Assembly: GCF_009617575.1 (NCBI RefSeq) | Contig: NZ_WIXJ01000005.1 | Coordinates: 62,001 to 126,000, forward strand | DNA from: Rhodocyclus gracilis | GTDB lineage: Bacteria; Pseudomonadota; Gammaproteobacteria; Burkholderiales; Rhodocyclaceae | Reading direction: 5' to 3' | DNA: 64,000 nucleotides | Shown: piece after piece, positions 9,062-20,250 of the stretch | Numbering within the stretch: the first letter of the stretch is position 1 | Layout of the letters: the number at the start of each line of letters is the position of its first letter | Program-made: the position numbers and the translations under genes | Notes under the pieces: model-generated | Databases searched by the model: none | Told to the model about the DNA's origin: nothing | The model's input: the letters and a program-made list of their open reading frames with translations, nothing else

Positions 9062-10144
9062 TCAGCGGATGACAAAACTTGGTTTGAAACCGAGCGTCTG
9101 GCGGATGCGCTCCGCGTTGCGCTCGGCGTCGGCGCGGCTGGCGTAAGGGCCGAGGTGGACGCGGTACATGCCGTTCGCGGCGACGACGCGCAGCGGTTCG
9201 CCGACCCAGTCGAGTTCACGCGTCAGGTGGGCGCGCAGGCTCTCGGCGTTGTCGGCGCTGCTGAAAGCGCCCAGTTGCAGGAAGACGCCGCGCAGTTCGA
9301 CGCCAGCGTTGCCCGCGCCTGTGCTGGCGCTGTCGCCGAGGGCGAATTGGCGGGAAAGCGCTTCGATCTCATCCGGTTCGCTGCGCAGCGTCGGTGTACC
9401 GCTGCTGGCGGTGGCGCCGTCCGTGTGGCTGGCCGCGCTGCCCCCCAAGGCCAGCGACGGCCGCAGCGGCGGGAAGCCACCCTCGTCAGGAACGATGGCG
9501 TCGACTTCAACTTGCCCGCTGCCATCGTCGATGATGCCGAGCTTCCAGGCGGCGGCGTAGGAGAGGTCAATGACGCGACCGACGTGGAAGGGGCCGCGAT
9601 CAATGACGCGGACGATCACGCTGCGGCCATTGCGCACGCTGGTGACGCGCACGTAAGAGGGGATCGCCAGCGTCGGGTGCGCGGCAGTCATCGAGAACAT
9701 GTCGTAGGGTTCGCCGATCGAGGTGCGCTGACCGTGGAATTTGCGTCCGTACCAACTGGCAATACCGGTCTCGTGCAGCGGCTGGACGCGGGTGTTCGGC
9801 ACGTAGCTGCGGCCGAGCGCAACGTAGGGTTTGTTGGCGAAGCGATGCAGCGGCTCGGCGCGTGGCGTGGCGTCGGGGATGTCGTCGAGGTTGTCGGGAA
9901 TCTCGTCGGCCGGCCCGTCGTCCTTGTAATAGCCGCCGCCGCGCCGCGTCGGGACGAGTTTGCGCGGCGCCTTGGGGGTGGTCTTGACCGTCTCGCTGGT
10001 CGCGCTCGGACTGCGCTCGACGACGGGGGGCTGCGTGCCGCAGGCGGCGAGCAGCAGCGAGACGAGCGCTCCGAGACCGAGTCCCGTGCTTGGGGCGAGG
10101 CTGCGGCGGGCGGCGGTTCTGGCTGCGGCGTGACGGCAAGACAC
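9062..10144 (-). CDS. rlpA: RlpA septal-ring lytic transglycosylase lipoprotein
   Basis: Last gene of the mre/mrd operon. The preferred start is GTG 10144, with GAGGG seven bases upstream. It gives a lipoprotein signal with lipobox LLLAACG near residue 36. The double-psi beta-barrel domain follows (GIASWYGRKFHGQ, then VRVIDRGPF and IDLSYAAA), with the Asp of the active site visible in VIDRGPF. A C-terminal SPOR domain of about 75 residues (GVFLQLGAFSS, then RVHLGPYAS) binds denuded glycan strands at the division site. The frame is open upstream into rodA, so the start is the weakest part of the call. Confidence 0.9.
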   Translation of the reverse strand: MSCRHAAARTAARRSLAPSTGLGLGALVSLLLAACGTQPPVVERSPSATSETVKTTPKAPRKLVPTRRGGGYYKDDGPADEIPDNLDDIPDATPRAEPLHRFANKPYVALGRSYVPNTRVQPLHETGIASWYGRKFHGQRTSIGEPYDMFSMTAAHPTLAIPSYVRVTSVRNGRSVIVRVIDRGPFHVGRVIDLSYAAAWKLGIIDDGSGQVEVDAIVPDEGGFPPLRPSLALGGSAASHTDGATASSGTPTLRSEPDEIEALSRQFALGDSASTGAGNAGVELRGVFLQLGAFSSADNAESLRAHLTRELDWVGEPLRVVAANGMYRVHLGPYASRADAERNAERIRQTLGFKPSFVIR

Positions 10145-10158
10145 CTTCCTGCCCTCGC

Positions 10159-11280
10159 CTATTTCTTGACCAGCATGCGGTGCGTCTGGATGCTCATGAG
10201 GATGCCGAGACCCAGGCAGAGCATGACCACCGCCGTGCCGCCGTAGCTGATGAACGGCAGCGGCACGCCGACGACCGGCAGGATGCCGCTGACCATGCCC
10301 ATGTTCACGAAGATGTAGGTGAAGAAGCTGAGCGTGACGGAGCCGGCCATCGCCCGTGAGAAGAGCGTCGACGCGTTGGCGGCGATGAGGATGCCGCGCC
10401 CGACGAGCAGCGTGTACAGCACCAGCAGCACGGTGTTGCCGAGCAGCCCCCACTCTTCCGAGAAGACGGCGAAGATGAAGTCGGTGTGCCGTTCGGGAAT
10501 GAACTCGAGGTGCGTCTGCGTCCCGGCGAGCCAGCCCTTGCCGACGACACCGCCCGAACCGATGGCAATGGTCGACTGGATGATGTGATAGCCGGCGCCG
10601 AGCGGATCGGCCGAGGGATCGAACAGCGTGAGGATGCGCTTGCGCTGGTAGTCGTGCAGGTGCGACCAGAGGAAAGGCGCGGCGGCGCTGGCGGCGGCGA
10701 TGATCGCACCGATCACTTTCCAGGGCAGCCCGGCGAAAAAGATGACGTAGAAACCGGCCGCGCCGACGAGGATGGCGGTGCCGAGGTCAGGCTGTTTGGC
10801 GATCAGCGCGAACGGCACCAGCATCAACAGCGCGGCGCCGGCGAAGTGGCGGGCCTTGAGCGAGGCTTCGTGCTTGTGCAGATACCAGGCCACCATCAGT
10901 GGCACGGCGATCTTCAGGATCTCGGATGGCTGGATGCGCGTGAAGCCGAGCGACAGCCAGCGCTGTGCGCCATTAACGCGCACTCCAAAGAGGAAGACGA
11001 GCACCAGCAGCACGACACCGATGACGTAGAGCGGCACGGCGAAGCGCATCAGCTTTTGCGGCGGCAGCTGCGCTACGCCCCACATCAGCGCCAGCCCGAC
11101 CAGCATGTTGAGCAATTGCGACAGGACGCGGCTGTTGGCGTCGTAGGTGGCGCTGTGCACCGTCGCCAGCCCGATCAGCATCAGCGCGGCGACGATGAAG
11201 AAGAGCGGCAGATCGATGTGCTCGAGCAGGCGCGCGCGCAGGCGGAAGAAAACGGCGGGAAGACGTAGCGGATCGCTCAT
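10159..11280 (-). CDS. rodA: peptidoglycan glycosyltransferase RodA
   Basis: A SEDS-family polymerase of the elongasome, 373 residues with about ten hydrophobic segments. It polymerises lipid II glycan chains with PBP2. The sequence shows VNGAQRWLSLGFTRIQPSE, the family's periplasmic/conserved block containing RWL and QPSE, and GVPLPFISYGGTAVV near the C-terminus. It begins 3 bases after the mrdA stop, a spacing typical of a tightly coupled operon. Confidence 0.96.
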   Translation of the reverse strand: MSDPLRLPAVFFRLRARLLEHIDLPLFFIVAALMLIGLATVHSATYDANSRVLSQLLNMLVGLALMWGVAQLPPQKLMRFAVPLYVIGVVLLVLVFLFGVRVNGAQRWLSLGFTRIQPSEILKIAVPLMVAWYLHKHEASLKARHFAGAALLMLVPFALIAKQPDLGTAILVGAAGFYVIFFAGLPWKVIGAIIAAASAAAPFLWSHLHDYQRKRILTLFDPSADPLGAGYHIIQSTIAIGSGGVVGKGWLAGTQTHLEFIPERHTDFIFAVFSEEWGLLGNTVLLVLYTLLVGRGILIAANASTLFSRAMAGSVTLSFFTYIFVNMGMVSGILPVVGVPLPFISYGGTAVVMLCLGLGILMSIQTHRMLVKK

Positions 11281-11283
11281 CGG

Positions 11284-13182
11284 CTATTCCTCTTCCGGCG
11301 TCGCGTCTTCGCTGGCCGGGCCTTTGGGCGCCTTGCCGAGCAGGTAGTAGTCGAGCACCAGCCGGGCAATCGGTGCGGCCGACTGGGCGCCGAAACCGCC
11401 GTTTTCGACAAGCACGGCGAGGGCGATCTTCGGCTTGTCGGCCGGCGCGAAGGCGATGTAGAGCGCGTGGTCGCGCAGATGCTCGCGGACGCGTCCGCCT
11501 TCGTATTTTTCGCCCTTCAGGCTGAAGACCTGCGCCGTCCCGGTCTTGCCGCCCGATTCGTAGGGCGCGCCGGCAAAGGCGCGGGCGCCCGTCCCTTCGC
11601 GTGCCACGCCGACCATCGCACGCTTGATGGTGTCGATGTTTTCCTGCTTCAGCGCGAGGGTACGCATCGGCTGCGGCTCGATGTAGGTCTTCTCGCCGGA
11701 GCGGCTGTCGGTGATGAAATTGACGAGGTGCGGGCGGTACATCACGCCGTTGTTGGCAAGCGCCGCCGTCGCCATGGCCAGCTGAACTGGCGTGTACGCG
11801 TTATAGCCCTGGCCGATGCCAATCGAGACGGTGTCGCCGGCAAACCATTTTTGCTGCTCCGGCCGCTTGAAGCGCCGCTTCTTCCACTCCGGCGACGGCA
11901 GCACGCCTTCCGATTCGCCTTCGATGTCGATGCCGGTGCGGCTGCCGAAACCGAGCTGGCTCATGAAACGGGCAATCGAGTCGATGCCCATGTCGTTGGC
12001 CAGCATGTAGTAATAGGTGTCGCAGGACTGGACGATCGAACGGTACATGTCGACGACGCCGTGCCCGCCCTTCTTGTCGTCGCGGAACTGGTGGCCGCCG
12101 AAGTTGAAGTAGCCCGGATCGACGATGGCCTGGCTGGCCGTGCGCTTGCCGGTTTCGAGCGCGGCCAGGGCGAGGAAGGGCTTGAAGGTCGAGCCGGGCG
12201 GGTAGGCGCCGTTCAACGCCCGGTTGACCATCGGCTTGTCGGGCGAGTTGTTGAGTTGATCCCAGTCGTCGGTGCGGATGCCGTCAACGAAAAGGTTGGG
12301 GTCGTAGGTCGGCATCGACACCAGCGCCAGCACACCGCCGGTCGCCGGGTCGATGGCGACGAGGGCGCCGCGACGGTCGCCAAAGGCCTTCTCGGCGATA
12401 TCCTGCAGCTTGGTGTCGAGCGTCAGCGTCAGGTCGTTGCCCTGGATCGGCGAGGTGCGCGAGAGGCTGCGCACGGCGCGCCCGCCGGCGTCGACTTCGA
12501 CCTGCTCGTAGCCAGTGGTGCCATGCAGGTAGAACTCGTATTTCTGCTCGATGCCGGTCTTGCCGATATGGTCGGCGCCCTTGTAGTTCGACTCCTGATC
12601 GCTGGCGGCGATGGTTTCGAGGTCGCGCGTGTTGATGCGGCCGATGTAGCCGAGCGCGTGCGATGCAATTGGCCCCAGCGGGTACTGGCGGAACAGCCGC
12701 GCCTGCACCTCGACGCCGGGGAAACGGTAGCGGTTGGCGGCGAAGCGTGCGACTTCCTCGTCGGAGAGACGCGTGCGGATCGGCAGGCTCTCGAAGGTCT
12801 TGCTCTCGTCGAGCAGCTTGCGGAAGCGTTTGCGGTCCTTCGGCTGGATGTCGATGATCTGGCCGAGCGCCTCGATGGTCGCTTCGAGGTCGGGCACCTT
12901 GGACGGCGTGATTTCGAGCGTGAAGGCCGAATAGTTGTGCGCCATGACGACGCCGTTGCGGTCGACGATGACGCCGCGATTCGGCGCGATTGGTGCCAGG
13001 GAGATGCGGTTATCTTCGGCGCGTGTCGTGTAGTAGTCGTGCTGAATGACCTGCAGATAGACGAAGCGCGTCAGCAGCGTGCCGAAGGCGAGCAGCACCA
13101 GCGCCATCGAAACGGCCAGCCGGAAACGGTAGCGGCTGTAGTCGCTGTCGCTCGAATTTTGCAGGGAACGGCGCAGGCGCAT
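11284..13182 (-). CDS. mrdA: penicillin-binding protein 2 (transpeptidase)
   Basis: Class B PBP of the elongasome, 632 residues, cross-linking new peptidoglycan as partner of RodA. A single N-terminal membrane anchor (VSMALVLLAFGTLLTRFVYL) precedes the pedestal domain. The transpeptidase domain has all three active-site motifs: the SxxK in PPGSTFKPF, the SxN-equivalent SCD in VQSCDTYYY, and KTGTAQV. It lies between mreD and rodA, as in most proteobacteria. Confidence 0.96.
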   Translation of the reverse strand: MRLRRSLQNSSDSDYSRYRFRLAVSMALVLLAFGTLLTRFVYLQVIQHDYYTTRAEDNRISLAPIAPNRGVIVDRNGVVMAHNYSAFTLEITPSKVPDLEATIEALGQIIDIQPKDRKRFRKLLDESKTFESLPIRTRLSDEEVARFAANRYRFPGVEVQARLFRQYPLGPIASHALGYIGRINTRDLETIAASDQESNYKGADHIGKTGIEQKYEFYLHGTTGYEQVEVDAGGRAVRSLSRTSPIQGNDLTLTLDTKLQDIAEKAFGDRRGALVAIDPATGGVLALVSMPTYDPNLFVDGIRTDDWDQLNNSPDKPMVNRALNGAYPPGSTFKPFLALAALETGKRTASQAIVDPGYFNFGGHQFRDDKKGGHGVVDMYRSIVQSCDTYYYMLANDMGIDSIARFMSQLGFGSRTGIDIEGESEGVLPSPEWKKRRFKRPEQQKWFAGDTVSIGIGQGYNAYTPVQLAMATAALANNGVMYRPHLVNFITDSRSGEKTYIEPQPMRTLALKQENIDTIKRAMVGVAREGTGARAFAGAPYESGGKTGTAQVFSLKGEKYEGGRVREHLRDHALYIAFAPADKPKIALAVLVENGGFGAQSAAPIARLVLDYYLLGKAPKGPASEDATPEEE

Positions 13183-13192
13183 GGGGCTCCGC

Positions 13193-13714
13193 TCAGATCG
13201 GCCGGTTGGCGTCGCGCTCGACCGGCTGATACTGCGGCAGCAGCAGCGCGTAGGTCAGCGGCAGCCAGAGGATGGCGCCAATGAGCGGGCCGACGAAGTA
13301 CGCGAAGCCGGGGAAGCTGGCGCCAGCGATCAGGCGCACGCCGATTTGCACGAACTGCACCAGCAGCAAAAGCGGCAAGACGTGCAGCTGCTGCTGGAGA
13401 AGCGGGAACCAGAGGATGCGTTTCGACAGCGACGACGAGACATGTGCGACCAGTACGTAGGCCAGCGCGTGCTGCCCGAGTAGGCTGGCGTCGGCGACGT
13501 CCATCGCCAGTCCGAGGACAAATCCCCAGCCCATGCCGACGCGCCGGCTTTCGCGCACGCTCCAGAAGACGAGCACCAGCGCCACCCAGTCAGGCATGCC
13601 CGGCCAGGCCGAGATCGGCAGGAAGTTGAGGAACAGCGCGCCGATCAGCGTCAGAACGACGAACCAGCCCTTGACCGGCAGGAGGATGCGTGAGGAGGAG
13701 AAAGTCGGTTGCAT
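13193..13714 (-). CDS. mreD: rod shape-determining protein MreD
   Basis: A small integral membrane protein of 173 residues with five or six hydrophobic segments, assigned by its hydropathy, the MDVADASLLGQHAL motif typical of MreD, and position between mreC and mrdA. It is thought to help anchor MreB and MreC to the elongasome. The mrdA start follows 10 bases after its stop. Confidence 0.92.
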   Translation of the reverse strand: MQPTFSSSRILLPVKGWFVVLTLIGALFLNFLPISAWPGMPDWVALVLVFWSVRESRRVGMGWGFVLGLAMDVADASLLGQHALAYVLVAHVSSSLSKRILWFPLLQQQLHVLPLLLLVQFVQIGVRLIAGASFPGFAYFVGPLIGAILWLPLTYALLLPQYQPVERDANRPI

Positions 13715-13721
13715 GGCGATC

Positions 13722-14651
13722 CTAGTCGCGACCCGCGCGTCGCTTTTTGAGGCGACTGCCGCGGTCAGTGCTACGGCTGTCGTCGTCGCTACGTTCGCTC
13801 AACTCGTCGGGCAGGGGCTTGGTCTTGCGTTCGTCGAGCAGCATGACTTCGCTGAAATTTTCGACGCCGGCGGTCGGCGCGCAGTGGATGCGCGCAAACG
13901 AATACGCGCTGTCGCGTTCGATGCGGGTAATGGTGGCCACCGGGAAGCCGGGCAGGAAGATGCCGTCGATTCCCGAGGTGACGAGCTGGTCGCCTTCCTG
14001 CACATCGGCGTTGGCGGGGATGAAGCGCAGCTCGAGGCGGCCGTCGCCGAGGCCGAAGACGACCGAGCGCAGTCCGTTACGCACGATCTGCACCGGCACC
14101 GCCTGATCCTTGTCGGTGATTAGCGTGACTTCCGAAACGAACGGGAAAACGCGTGTCACCTGCCCGACGATGCCGGCGTCGTCGATCACCGGCTGGCCGG
14201 CGACGACGTTGTCCTGCAAGCCCTTGTCGATGACGATGCGGCGCGAGAATGGGTCGCGTGCGGTGCGGATCACTTCGGCGACGTGGGCGTTGCCCGCTTG
14301 CCGTTCGCTGACGCCGAGAAGGCGGCGCAAACGCGCGTTCTCGGCTTCCATTTGCTGCGTACGCATGAGCTGCGGCGCCATTTCGAGGCGTTCGCGGCGC
14401 AGGCGGTCATTGTCGTCCTGCGCCGACGTTGCCGTACTGATGCGCTCCCCGGCGTCTGCCAGAAAGCGCGCCGGCGCCTGGGCGATCTGTTGCAACGGTT
14501 GCGTCACGGCGCCGATGCCCTGGCGCAGGATTTCCAGCGTACGGAAGCGCGCGTCCACAACCGCCAGCGCGATCGACAGCGCGAGGTAAAACGAGAGCAG
14601 CGCCAGCGGCGCCGGTCCTCGCTTGAAAAACGGTGGCGGTTGATGATCCAT
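13722..14651 (-). CDS. mreC: rod shape-determining protein MreC
   Basis: A bitopic membrane protein of 309 residues linking cytoplasmic MreB to periplasmic PBP2. One membrane helix lies near residues 13-33, followed by a coiled coil (about 75-112) and the beta-barrel domain containing DDAGIVGQVTRV and VTLITDKDQAVPV. The C-terminus is an Asp/Arg/Lys-rich tail of about 40 residues, as in many betaproteobacterial MreC proteins. It is followed after 7 bases by mreD. Confidence 0.95.
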   Translation of the reverse strand: MDHQPPPFFKRGPAPLALLSFYLALSIALAVVDARFRTLEILRQGIGAVTQPLQQIAQAPARFLADAGERISTATSAQDDNDRLRRERLEMAPQLMRTQQMEAENARLRRLLGVSERQAGNAHVAEVIRTARDPFSRRIVIDKGLQDNVVAGQPVIDDAGIVGQVTRVFPFVSEVTLITDKDQAVPVQIVRNGLRSVVFGLGDGRLELRFIPANADVQEGDQLVTSGIDGIFLPGFPVATITRIERDSAYSFARIHCAPTAGVENFSEVMLLDERKTKPLPDELSERSDDDSRSTDRGSRLKKRRAGRD

Positions 14652-14742
14652 CGGCGCGTATTGGCAGCGTCAGTGAGCGCCGCGACAGGCGTCGTCGCCG
14701 GACTGGAGCGGCAGGCCAGCGGCTGCACGCAGGCGCGAACGA

Positions 14743-14763
14743 GACGGCGCGTGCCGCGCCGTC
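14743..14763 (-). other. hairpin between mreB and mreC
   Basis: A perfect 9-bp inverted repeat (GACGGCGCG, loop TGC, CGCGCCGTC) in the 182-base gap between the mreB stop and the mreC start. There is no uridine run on either strand. It could be a partial terminator or RNase-protecting stem that lets mreB be expressed at a higher level than the membrane proteins behind it. Confidence 0.45.
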
Positions 14764-14833
14764 AAGGCGCAGAGGCCGACCGTTCGGAACGGCCCAACCC
14801 GGCGCTCCGGACGAACTGACCTCATGTGCGCCC

Positions 14834-15960
<1,127 letters not shown>

Positions 15961-16101
15961 TGCTGCCGCCATTCCGGCGTTGGCGCGGTTGCGTTGGCGC
16001 TGCTTTTGCGGGTGCGGTCTGCTGCACCATCGTTTGACGGCGTCTGCCCGCACATTGGAATGGCCGCCCTTTCCGGTCAGCCTCTTTTTCGCTACTCAGC
16101 C

Positions 16102-16389
16102 ATGTCGCTAACTCTTGAACAAGTGCGCCGCGTTGCCCAGCTGGCGCGGATCGATATCAGCGATGCCGAGGCGGATACCGCCCTTGGCGAACTGAACGGA
16201 ATTTTCAGCCTCATTGAGGCCATGCAGGCGGCGGATACCGCCGGCGTTGCGCCGATGGCGCATGCGCTCGATATCGCGCAGCGTCTGCGCGACGACCGTG
16301 TCAGCGAGTCCGATCAGCGCGCCGCCTTCCAGGCGGTTGCCCCGGAAACGGCCGACGGGCTCTATCTGGTACCGAAGGTGATCGAATGA
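16102..16389 (+). CDS. gatC: Asp-tRNA(Asn)/Glu-tRNA(Gln) amidotransferase subunit C
   Basis: The 95-residue GatC subunit that braces GatA against GatB. The start at 16102 gives the family-typical [17 protein letters not shown] opening. Later comes [16 protein letters not shown], near the usual LRxD motif, and a C-terminal YLVPKVIE. It overlaps gatA by four bases (ATGA). Confidence 0.95.
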   Translation: MSLTLEQVRRVAQLARIDISDAEADTALGELNGIFSLIEAMQAADTAGVAPMAHALDIAQRLRDDRVSESDQRAAFQAVAPETADGLYLVPKVIE

Positions 16390-17870
16390 TTGAACGCAGT
16401 CTCAAGTCGCTTGCGCAAGGCCTTGCCAAAGGCGAGTTTTCCAGCGTCGAACTGACGCAGGCCTACCTTGAGCGCATCGCCCGCCATAACCCCGAAATCA
16501 ACGCTTTCATCACTGTCGACCCTGACAAGAGTCTGGCGCAGGCAAAAGCCGCCGACCTGCGGCGTGCGCGCGGCGAGGCCGGCCCCCTGCTCGGCATCCC
16601 GCTGGCGCAGAAGGACATTTTCTGTGCGCAGGGCTGGCGCACCACCTGCGGCTCGCGCATGCTGGAGAACTTCGTCAGCCCCTACGACGCGACGGTGATC
16701 GAGCGCTTCGACGCCGCCGGTGCGGTCAATCTCGGCAAGACCAATATGGACGAGTTCGCCATGGGCTCGTCGAACGAAACCTCGTACTTCGGCGCGGTGA
16801 AGAACCCCTGGGACCCGGCGCGAGTTCCCGGCGGCTCGTCGGGCGGCTCCGCCGCCGCGGTGGCGGCGCGACTGGCGCCGGCGGCGACCGGCACTGACAC
16901 CGGCGGCTCGATCCGTCAGCCGGCGGCGCTGTGCGGCCTCACCGGACTGAAACCGACCTACGGTGTCGTTTCGCGCTGGGGCATGATCGCCTTCGCCTCG
17001 TCGCTCGACCAAGCCGGGCCGATGGCGCGCTCGGCCGAAGACTGTGCGCTGCTGCTCAACGCCATGGCCGGTTTCGACACGCGTGATTCGACCAGCGTCG
17101 AGCGCCCGGCCGAGGACTACACGCGCCTGCTCGCCGCTGACGCGCCGGCGAAGCCGCTGGCCGGCCTGAAGATCGGTCTGCCGCGCGAATTCTTCGGCGA
17201 AGCCGAACGCGCCGGCTGCGACGCGGCGGTGATGGCGCGCGTCGATGAAGCGATCGCCGCCTATCGCGCGCTCGGCGCCGAGACGGTCGAGGTCAGCCTG
17301 CCGGCGATGCAGCTGTCGGTGCCCGCCTACTACGTGATCGCGCCGGCCGAGGCCAGCTCGAACCTGTCGCGCTTCGACGGCGTGCGCTACGGCCATCGCG
17401 CGCCGGAGTACAGCGACCTCGACGACATGTACTCCAAGACGCGCGCGCAGGGTTTCGGCGCTGAAGTGAAGCGGCGCATCCTGATCGGCACCTACGTGCT
17501 CTCGCACGGCTACTATGACGCCTACTACCGGCAGGCGCAGCGCATCCGCCGCCTGATCGCCGACGACTTCGCGCGCGCTTTCAAGGAATGCGACGTGATC
17601 ATGGGGCCGACCAGCCCCGGCACCGCGTTCCGCATCGGCGAAAAGGCGGCCGATCCGGTGCAGATGTACCTCTCCGACATCTACACCATCGCTGTCAATC
17701 TGGCCGGCCTGCCGGGCATGTCGGTTCCCTGCGGTCTGGCCAATGGCCTGCCGACTGGCTTGCAGCTGATCGGCAACTACTTCGGCGAGGCGCGTCTGCT
17801 CGATGTCGCGCACCGCTACCAGCGGGCGACGGATTGGCACCTGCAGCGGCCGACCGCATTGGCCGACTAG
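16386..17870 (+). CDS. gatA: Asp-tRNA(Asn)/Glu-tRNA(Gln) amidotransferase subunit A
   Basis: Amidase subunit releasing ammonia from glutamine for transamidation, 494 residues. The Ser-cisSer-Lys triad is visible: Lys in LAQKDIF (about residue 75), the cis-Ser in PGGSSGGSA (about 150) and the nucleophile Ser in [10 protein letters not shown] (about 174). Presence of GatCAB implies that Asn-tRNA and/or Gln-tRNA is made by the indirect route in this organism. gatB follows after 165 bases rather than overlapping. Confidence 0.97.
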   Translation: MIERSLKSLAQGLAKGEFSSVELTQAYLERIARHNPEINAFITVDPDKSLAQAKAADLRRARGEAGPLLGIPLAQKDIFCAQGWRTTCGSRMLENFVSPYDATVIERFDAAGAVNLGKTNMDEFAMGSSNETSYFGAVKNPWDPARVPGGSSGGSAAAVAARLAPAATGTDTGGSIRQPAALCGLTGLKPTYGVVSRWGMIAFASSLDQAGPMARSAEDCALLLNAMAGFDTRDSTSVERPAEDYTRLLAADAPAKPLAGLKIGLPREFFGEAERAGCDAAVMARVDEAIAAYRALGAETVEVSLPAMQLSVPAYYVIAPAEASSNLSRFDGVRYGHRAPEYSDLDDMYSKTRAQGFGAEVKRRILIGTYVLSHGYYDAYYRQAQRIRRLIADDFARAFKECDVIMGPTSPGTAFRIGEKAADPVQMYLSDIYTIAVNLAGLPGMSVPCGLANGLPTGLQLIGNYFGEARLLDVAHRYQRATDWHLQRPTALAD

Positions 17871-18035
17871 GCGGCGCGCCGGTCGATTTTCGTTCTCGGT
17901 GTGCGCCGGAAGCGGATGGCGGCAAAGGGCGCGAGCAATGCGACGGATGTTTGCAGACTGTGGATATGCATCGGGCGATCAGCGCCGGGAGACTCCGGCC
18001 TCGGTCGCCGTTATTGACGGGAAGGCGAAATAGCC

Positions 18036-19502
18036 ATGAAGCACGGCGAAGTGAGCAGCGGCTGGGAAGTCGTCATCGGGATCGAGACGCACGCCCAGCT
18101 GGCGACCCAATCGAAAATCTTTTCCGGTGCCGCCACCGCCTTTGGCGCGGCGCCCAACGTGCAGGCCTGCGCCGTTGATCTGGCCTTGCCGGGCGTTTTG
18201 CCGGTCCTGAATCGTGGCGCCGTCGAGTGCGCCATCCGCTTTGGTCTGGCGGTGGGGGCGGAGGTCGCCGAGCGATCGGTCTTCGCGCGCAAAAACTACT
18301 TCTACCCCGATTTGCCGAAGGGCTACCAGATCAGCCAGTTCGAGGCGCCAGTGGTCATCGGTGGGCAGTTGGCGATCCAGGTCGGCGATAGCGAGAAGAT
18401 CATCCGCCTGACGCGTGCGCACCTCGAAGAAGACGCCGGCAAGAGCCTGCATGAGGACTTCCAGGGCCAATCGGGGATCGACCTCAATCGTGCCGGCACG
18501 CCGTTGCTGGAGATCGTGTCCGAGCCGGATCTGCGCTCGTCGGCGGAAGCCGTCGCCTACGCGCGCGCCCTGCATGCGCTGGTGCGCTGGATCGGCATCT
18601 GCGACGGCAACATGCAGGAAGGCTCCTTCCGCTGCGACGCCAACGTCTCGGTGCGCCGTCCCGGCGGCCCGCTCGGCACGCGGCGCGAGATCAAGAACCT
18701 CAACTCCTTCCGCTTCATGCAGCAGGCGATCGACTACGAAGTGCGCTGGCAGATCGAGACGCTCGAAGACGGCGGCCGCATCCAGCAGGCGACGGTGCTG
18801 TTCGATCCCGATTCGGGCGAGACGCGCTCCATGCGCTCGAAGGAAGATGCCCACGACTATCGTTACTTCCCCGATCCCGACTTGCTGCCGCTGGTCATCG
18901 CCCGTGACTGGGTCGAGCGGACGCGCGCGCAGCTGCCGGAACTGCCGGTCGCCAAGCGCGCCCGCTTTGTTGCCGAGTTCGGCCTTTCCGACTACGACGC
19001 CACGGCGCTGACGGCCAGTCTGGAGATTGCCAACTATTACGAAGCTGCCGTACAGGCGGCTGGCGTCGCCTCCGCCAAGCCGTGCGCCAACTGGGTGATG
19101 GTCGATCTCGCGGCGCGCGTGAACCGCGAAGGCATCGACTTTGGCGATGCCCCGGTGTCGGCGGCGCAGCTTGGACGCCTGCTGGCGCGCGTCGCCGACA
19201 ACACCATCTCCAACAACATCGCCAAGAAGATTTTTGATGCGATCTGGGCGGGCGAAGGCGGCACCGGCGAGGACGCGGCCGACCGCATCATCGCGGCGCA
19301 GGGCTTGAAGCAGATCACCGACACCGGCGCCATCGAGGCCTTGATCGACGAAGTCCTCGCCAACAATGCGGCGATGGTCGCCGAGTTTCGCGCCGGCAAG
19401 GAGAAGGCCTTCAACGCGCTGGTCGGCCAGGCGATGAAAGCCACCAAGGGCAAGGCCAATCCGCAGCAGGTCAATCAATTGCTGCGCAGCAAGCTCGGCT
19501 AG
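18036..19502 (+). CDS. gatB: Asp-tRNA(Asn)/Glu-tRNA(Gln) amidotransferase subunit B
   Basis: The tRNA-binding kinase subunit that activates the misacylated Asp/Glu, 488 residues. Motifs include [10 protein letters not shown] at the N-terminus, [30 protein letters not shown], and the C-terminal YqeY-like tail ending [15 protein letters not shown]. The 165-base spacer from gatA contains only a 31-codon run with no visible support as a gene. Confidence 0.97.
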   Translation: MKHGEVSSGWEVVIGIETHAQLATQSKIFSGAATAFGAAPNVQACAVDLALPGVLPVLNRGAVECAIRFGLAVGAEVAERSVFARKNYFYPDLPKGYQISQFEAPVVIGGQLAIQVGDSEKIIRLTRAHLEEDAGKSLHEDFQGQSGIDLNRAGTPLLEIVSEPDLRSSAEAVAYARALHALVRWIGICDGNMQEGSFRCDANVSVRRPGGPLGTRREIKNLNSFRFMQQAIDYEVRWQIETLEDGGRIQQATVLFDPDSGETRSMRSKEDAHDYRYFPDPDLLPLVIARDWVERTRAQLPELPVAKRARFVAEFGLSDYDATALTASLEIANYYEAAVQAAGVASAKPCANWVMVDLAARVNREGIDFGDAPVSAAQLGRLLARVADNTISNNIAKKIFDAIWAGEGGTGEDAADRIIAAQGLKQITDTGAIEALIDEVLANNAAMVAEFRAGKEKAFNALVGQAMKATKGKANPQQVNQLLRSKLG

Positions 19503-19520
19503 TTTTGTGGAGAGATTGAC

Positions 19521-19542
19521 GGCGCCGGATGCCTCCGGCGCC
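19521..19542. terminator. hairpin between convergent gatB and pyrE
   Basis: A perfect 9-bp stem (GGCGCCGGA / TCCGGCGCC) with a 4-base loop lies in the 63-base gap between the two stop codons. Position and stability suit a shared terminator, but neither strand has a good uridine run. Confidence 0.5.
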
Positions 19543-19565
19543 GTGTGCTGCCGACAAGTCGCCGA

Positions 19566-20207
19566 CTAGCGGGCGATGCCGTAGTCGCGGCGGTAACGAT
19601 CCACCGCGCTCTGGTGCGCCGCGAGATCGGCGCGGTCGCCCAGATACGTCAGCAGGTCATTGAGCGTGGCGACGGCCATGACCGGGATGCCGTAATCCCG
19701 TTCGACTTCCTGCACGGCCGACAGCTCACCCTGCCCCCGCTCCATGCGGTCGAGGGCAATGACGACGCCGCAGGGGGTGGCGCCGGCGGCGCGGATGATC
19801 TCCACCGATTCGCGCACCGAGGTGCCGGCAGAAATCACGTCGTCGATGATCAGCACGCGCCCGGCGAGCTTGGCGCCAACGATGGTGCCGCCTTCGCCGT
19901 GGTCCTTCGCTTCCTTGCGGTTGTACGACAGCGGCCGGTTACAGCCCTGGCGCGCCAGCGCGACGGCGGTCGTCGCGGCAAGCGGAATGCCTTTGTAGGC
20001 CGGGCCGAAGAGCCCGTCGAAGGCAAGCCCGCTGGCGAGGATCGTGCTCGCGTAGAATTGCGCCAGCCGGTCGAGCGATTCGCCGTCGTTGAACAAGCCT
20101 GCGTTGAAGAAGTACGGCGAACGACGTCCCGCCTTGGTAATGAATTCGCCGAACAGCAAGGCGTTGCGGCCGACGGCGAATTCGATGAATTCCTGACGAA
20201 AGTCCAT
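19566..20207 (-). CDS. pyrE: orotate phosphoribosyltransferase
   Basis: Transfers ribose-5-phosphate from PRPP to orotate in pyrimidine synthesis. The 213-residue protein has the PRPP-binding motif [17 protein letters not shown] near residue 120, the flexible-loop region [14 protein letters not shown], and the N-terminal [18 protein letters not shown] chose ATG 20207 because it gives the standard length; the open frame above it is arginine/alanine-rich and overlaps xthA. It is divergent from xthA with only 43 bases between starts. Confidence 0.96.
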   Translation of the reverse strand: MDFRQEFIEFAVGRNALLFGEFITKAGRRSPYFFNAGLFNDGESLDRLAQFYASTILASGLAFDGLFGPAYKGIPLAATTAVALARQGCNRPLSYNRKEAKDHGEGGTIVGAKLAGRVLIIDDVISAGTSVRESVEIIRAAGATPCGVVIALDRMERGQGELSAVQEVERDYGIPVMAVATLNDLLTYLGDRADLAAHQSAVDRYRRDYGIAR

Positions 20208-20250
20208 AAAAGCACACACCAAAAGGGCCGCGGCGCGGCACGGGAGCCGT

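Noticed and set aside
16362-17840. A 492-codon open frame on the minus strand
   Set aside because: Antisense to gatA; low-complexity composition and no motifs.
17940-18033. A 31-codon run between gatA and gatB
   Set aside because: No ribosome site and no recognisable product; likely chance.
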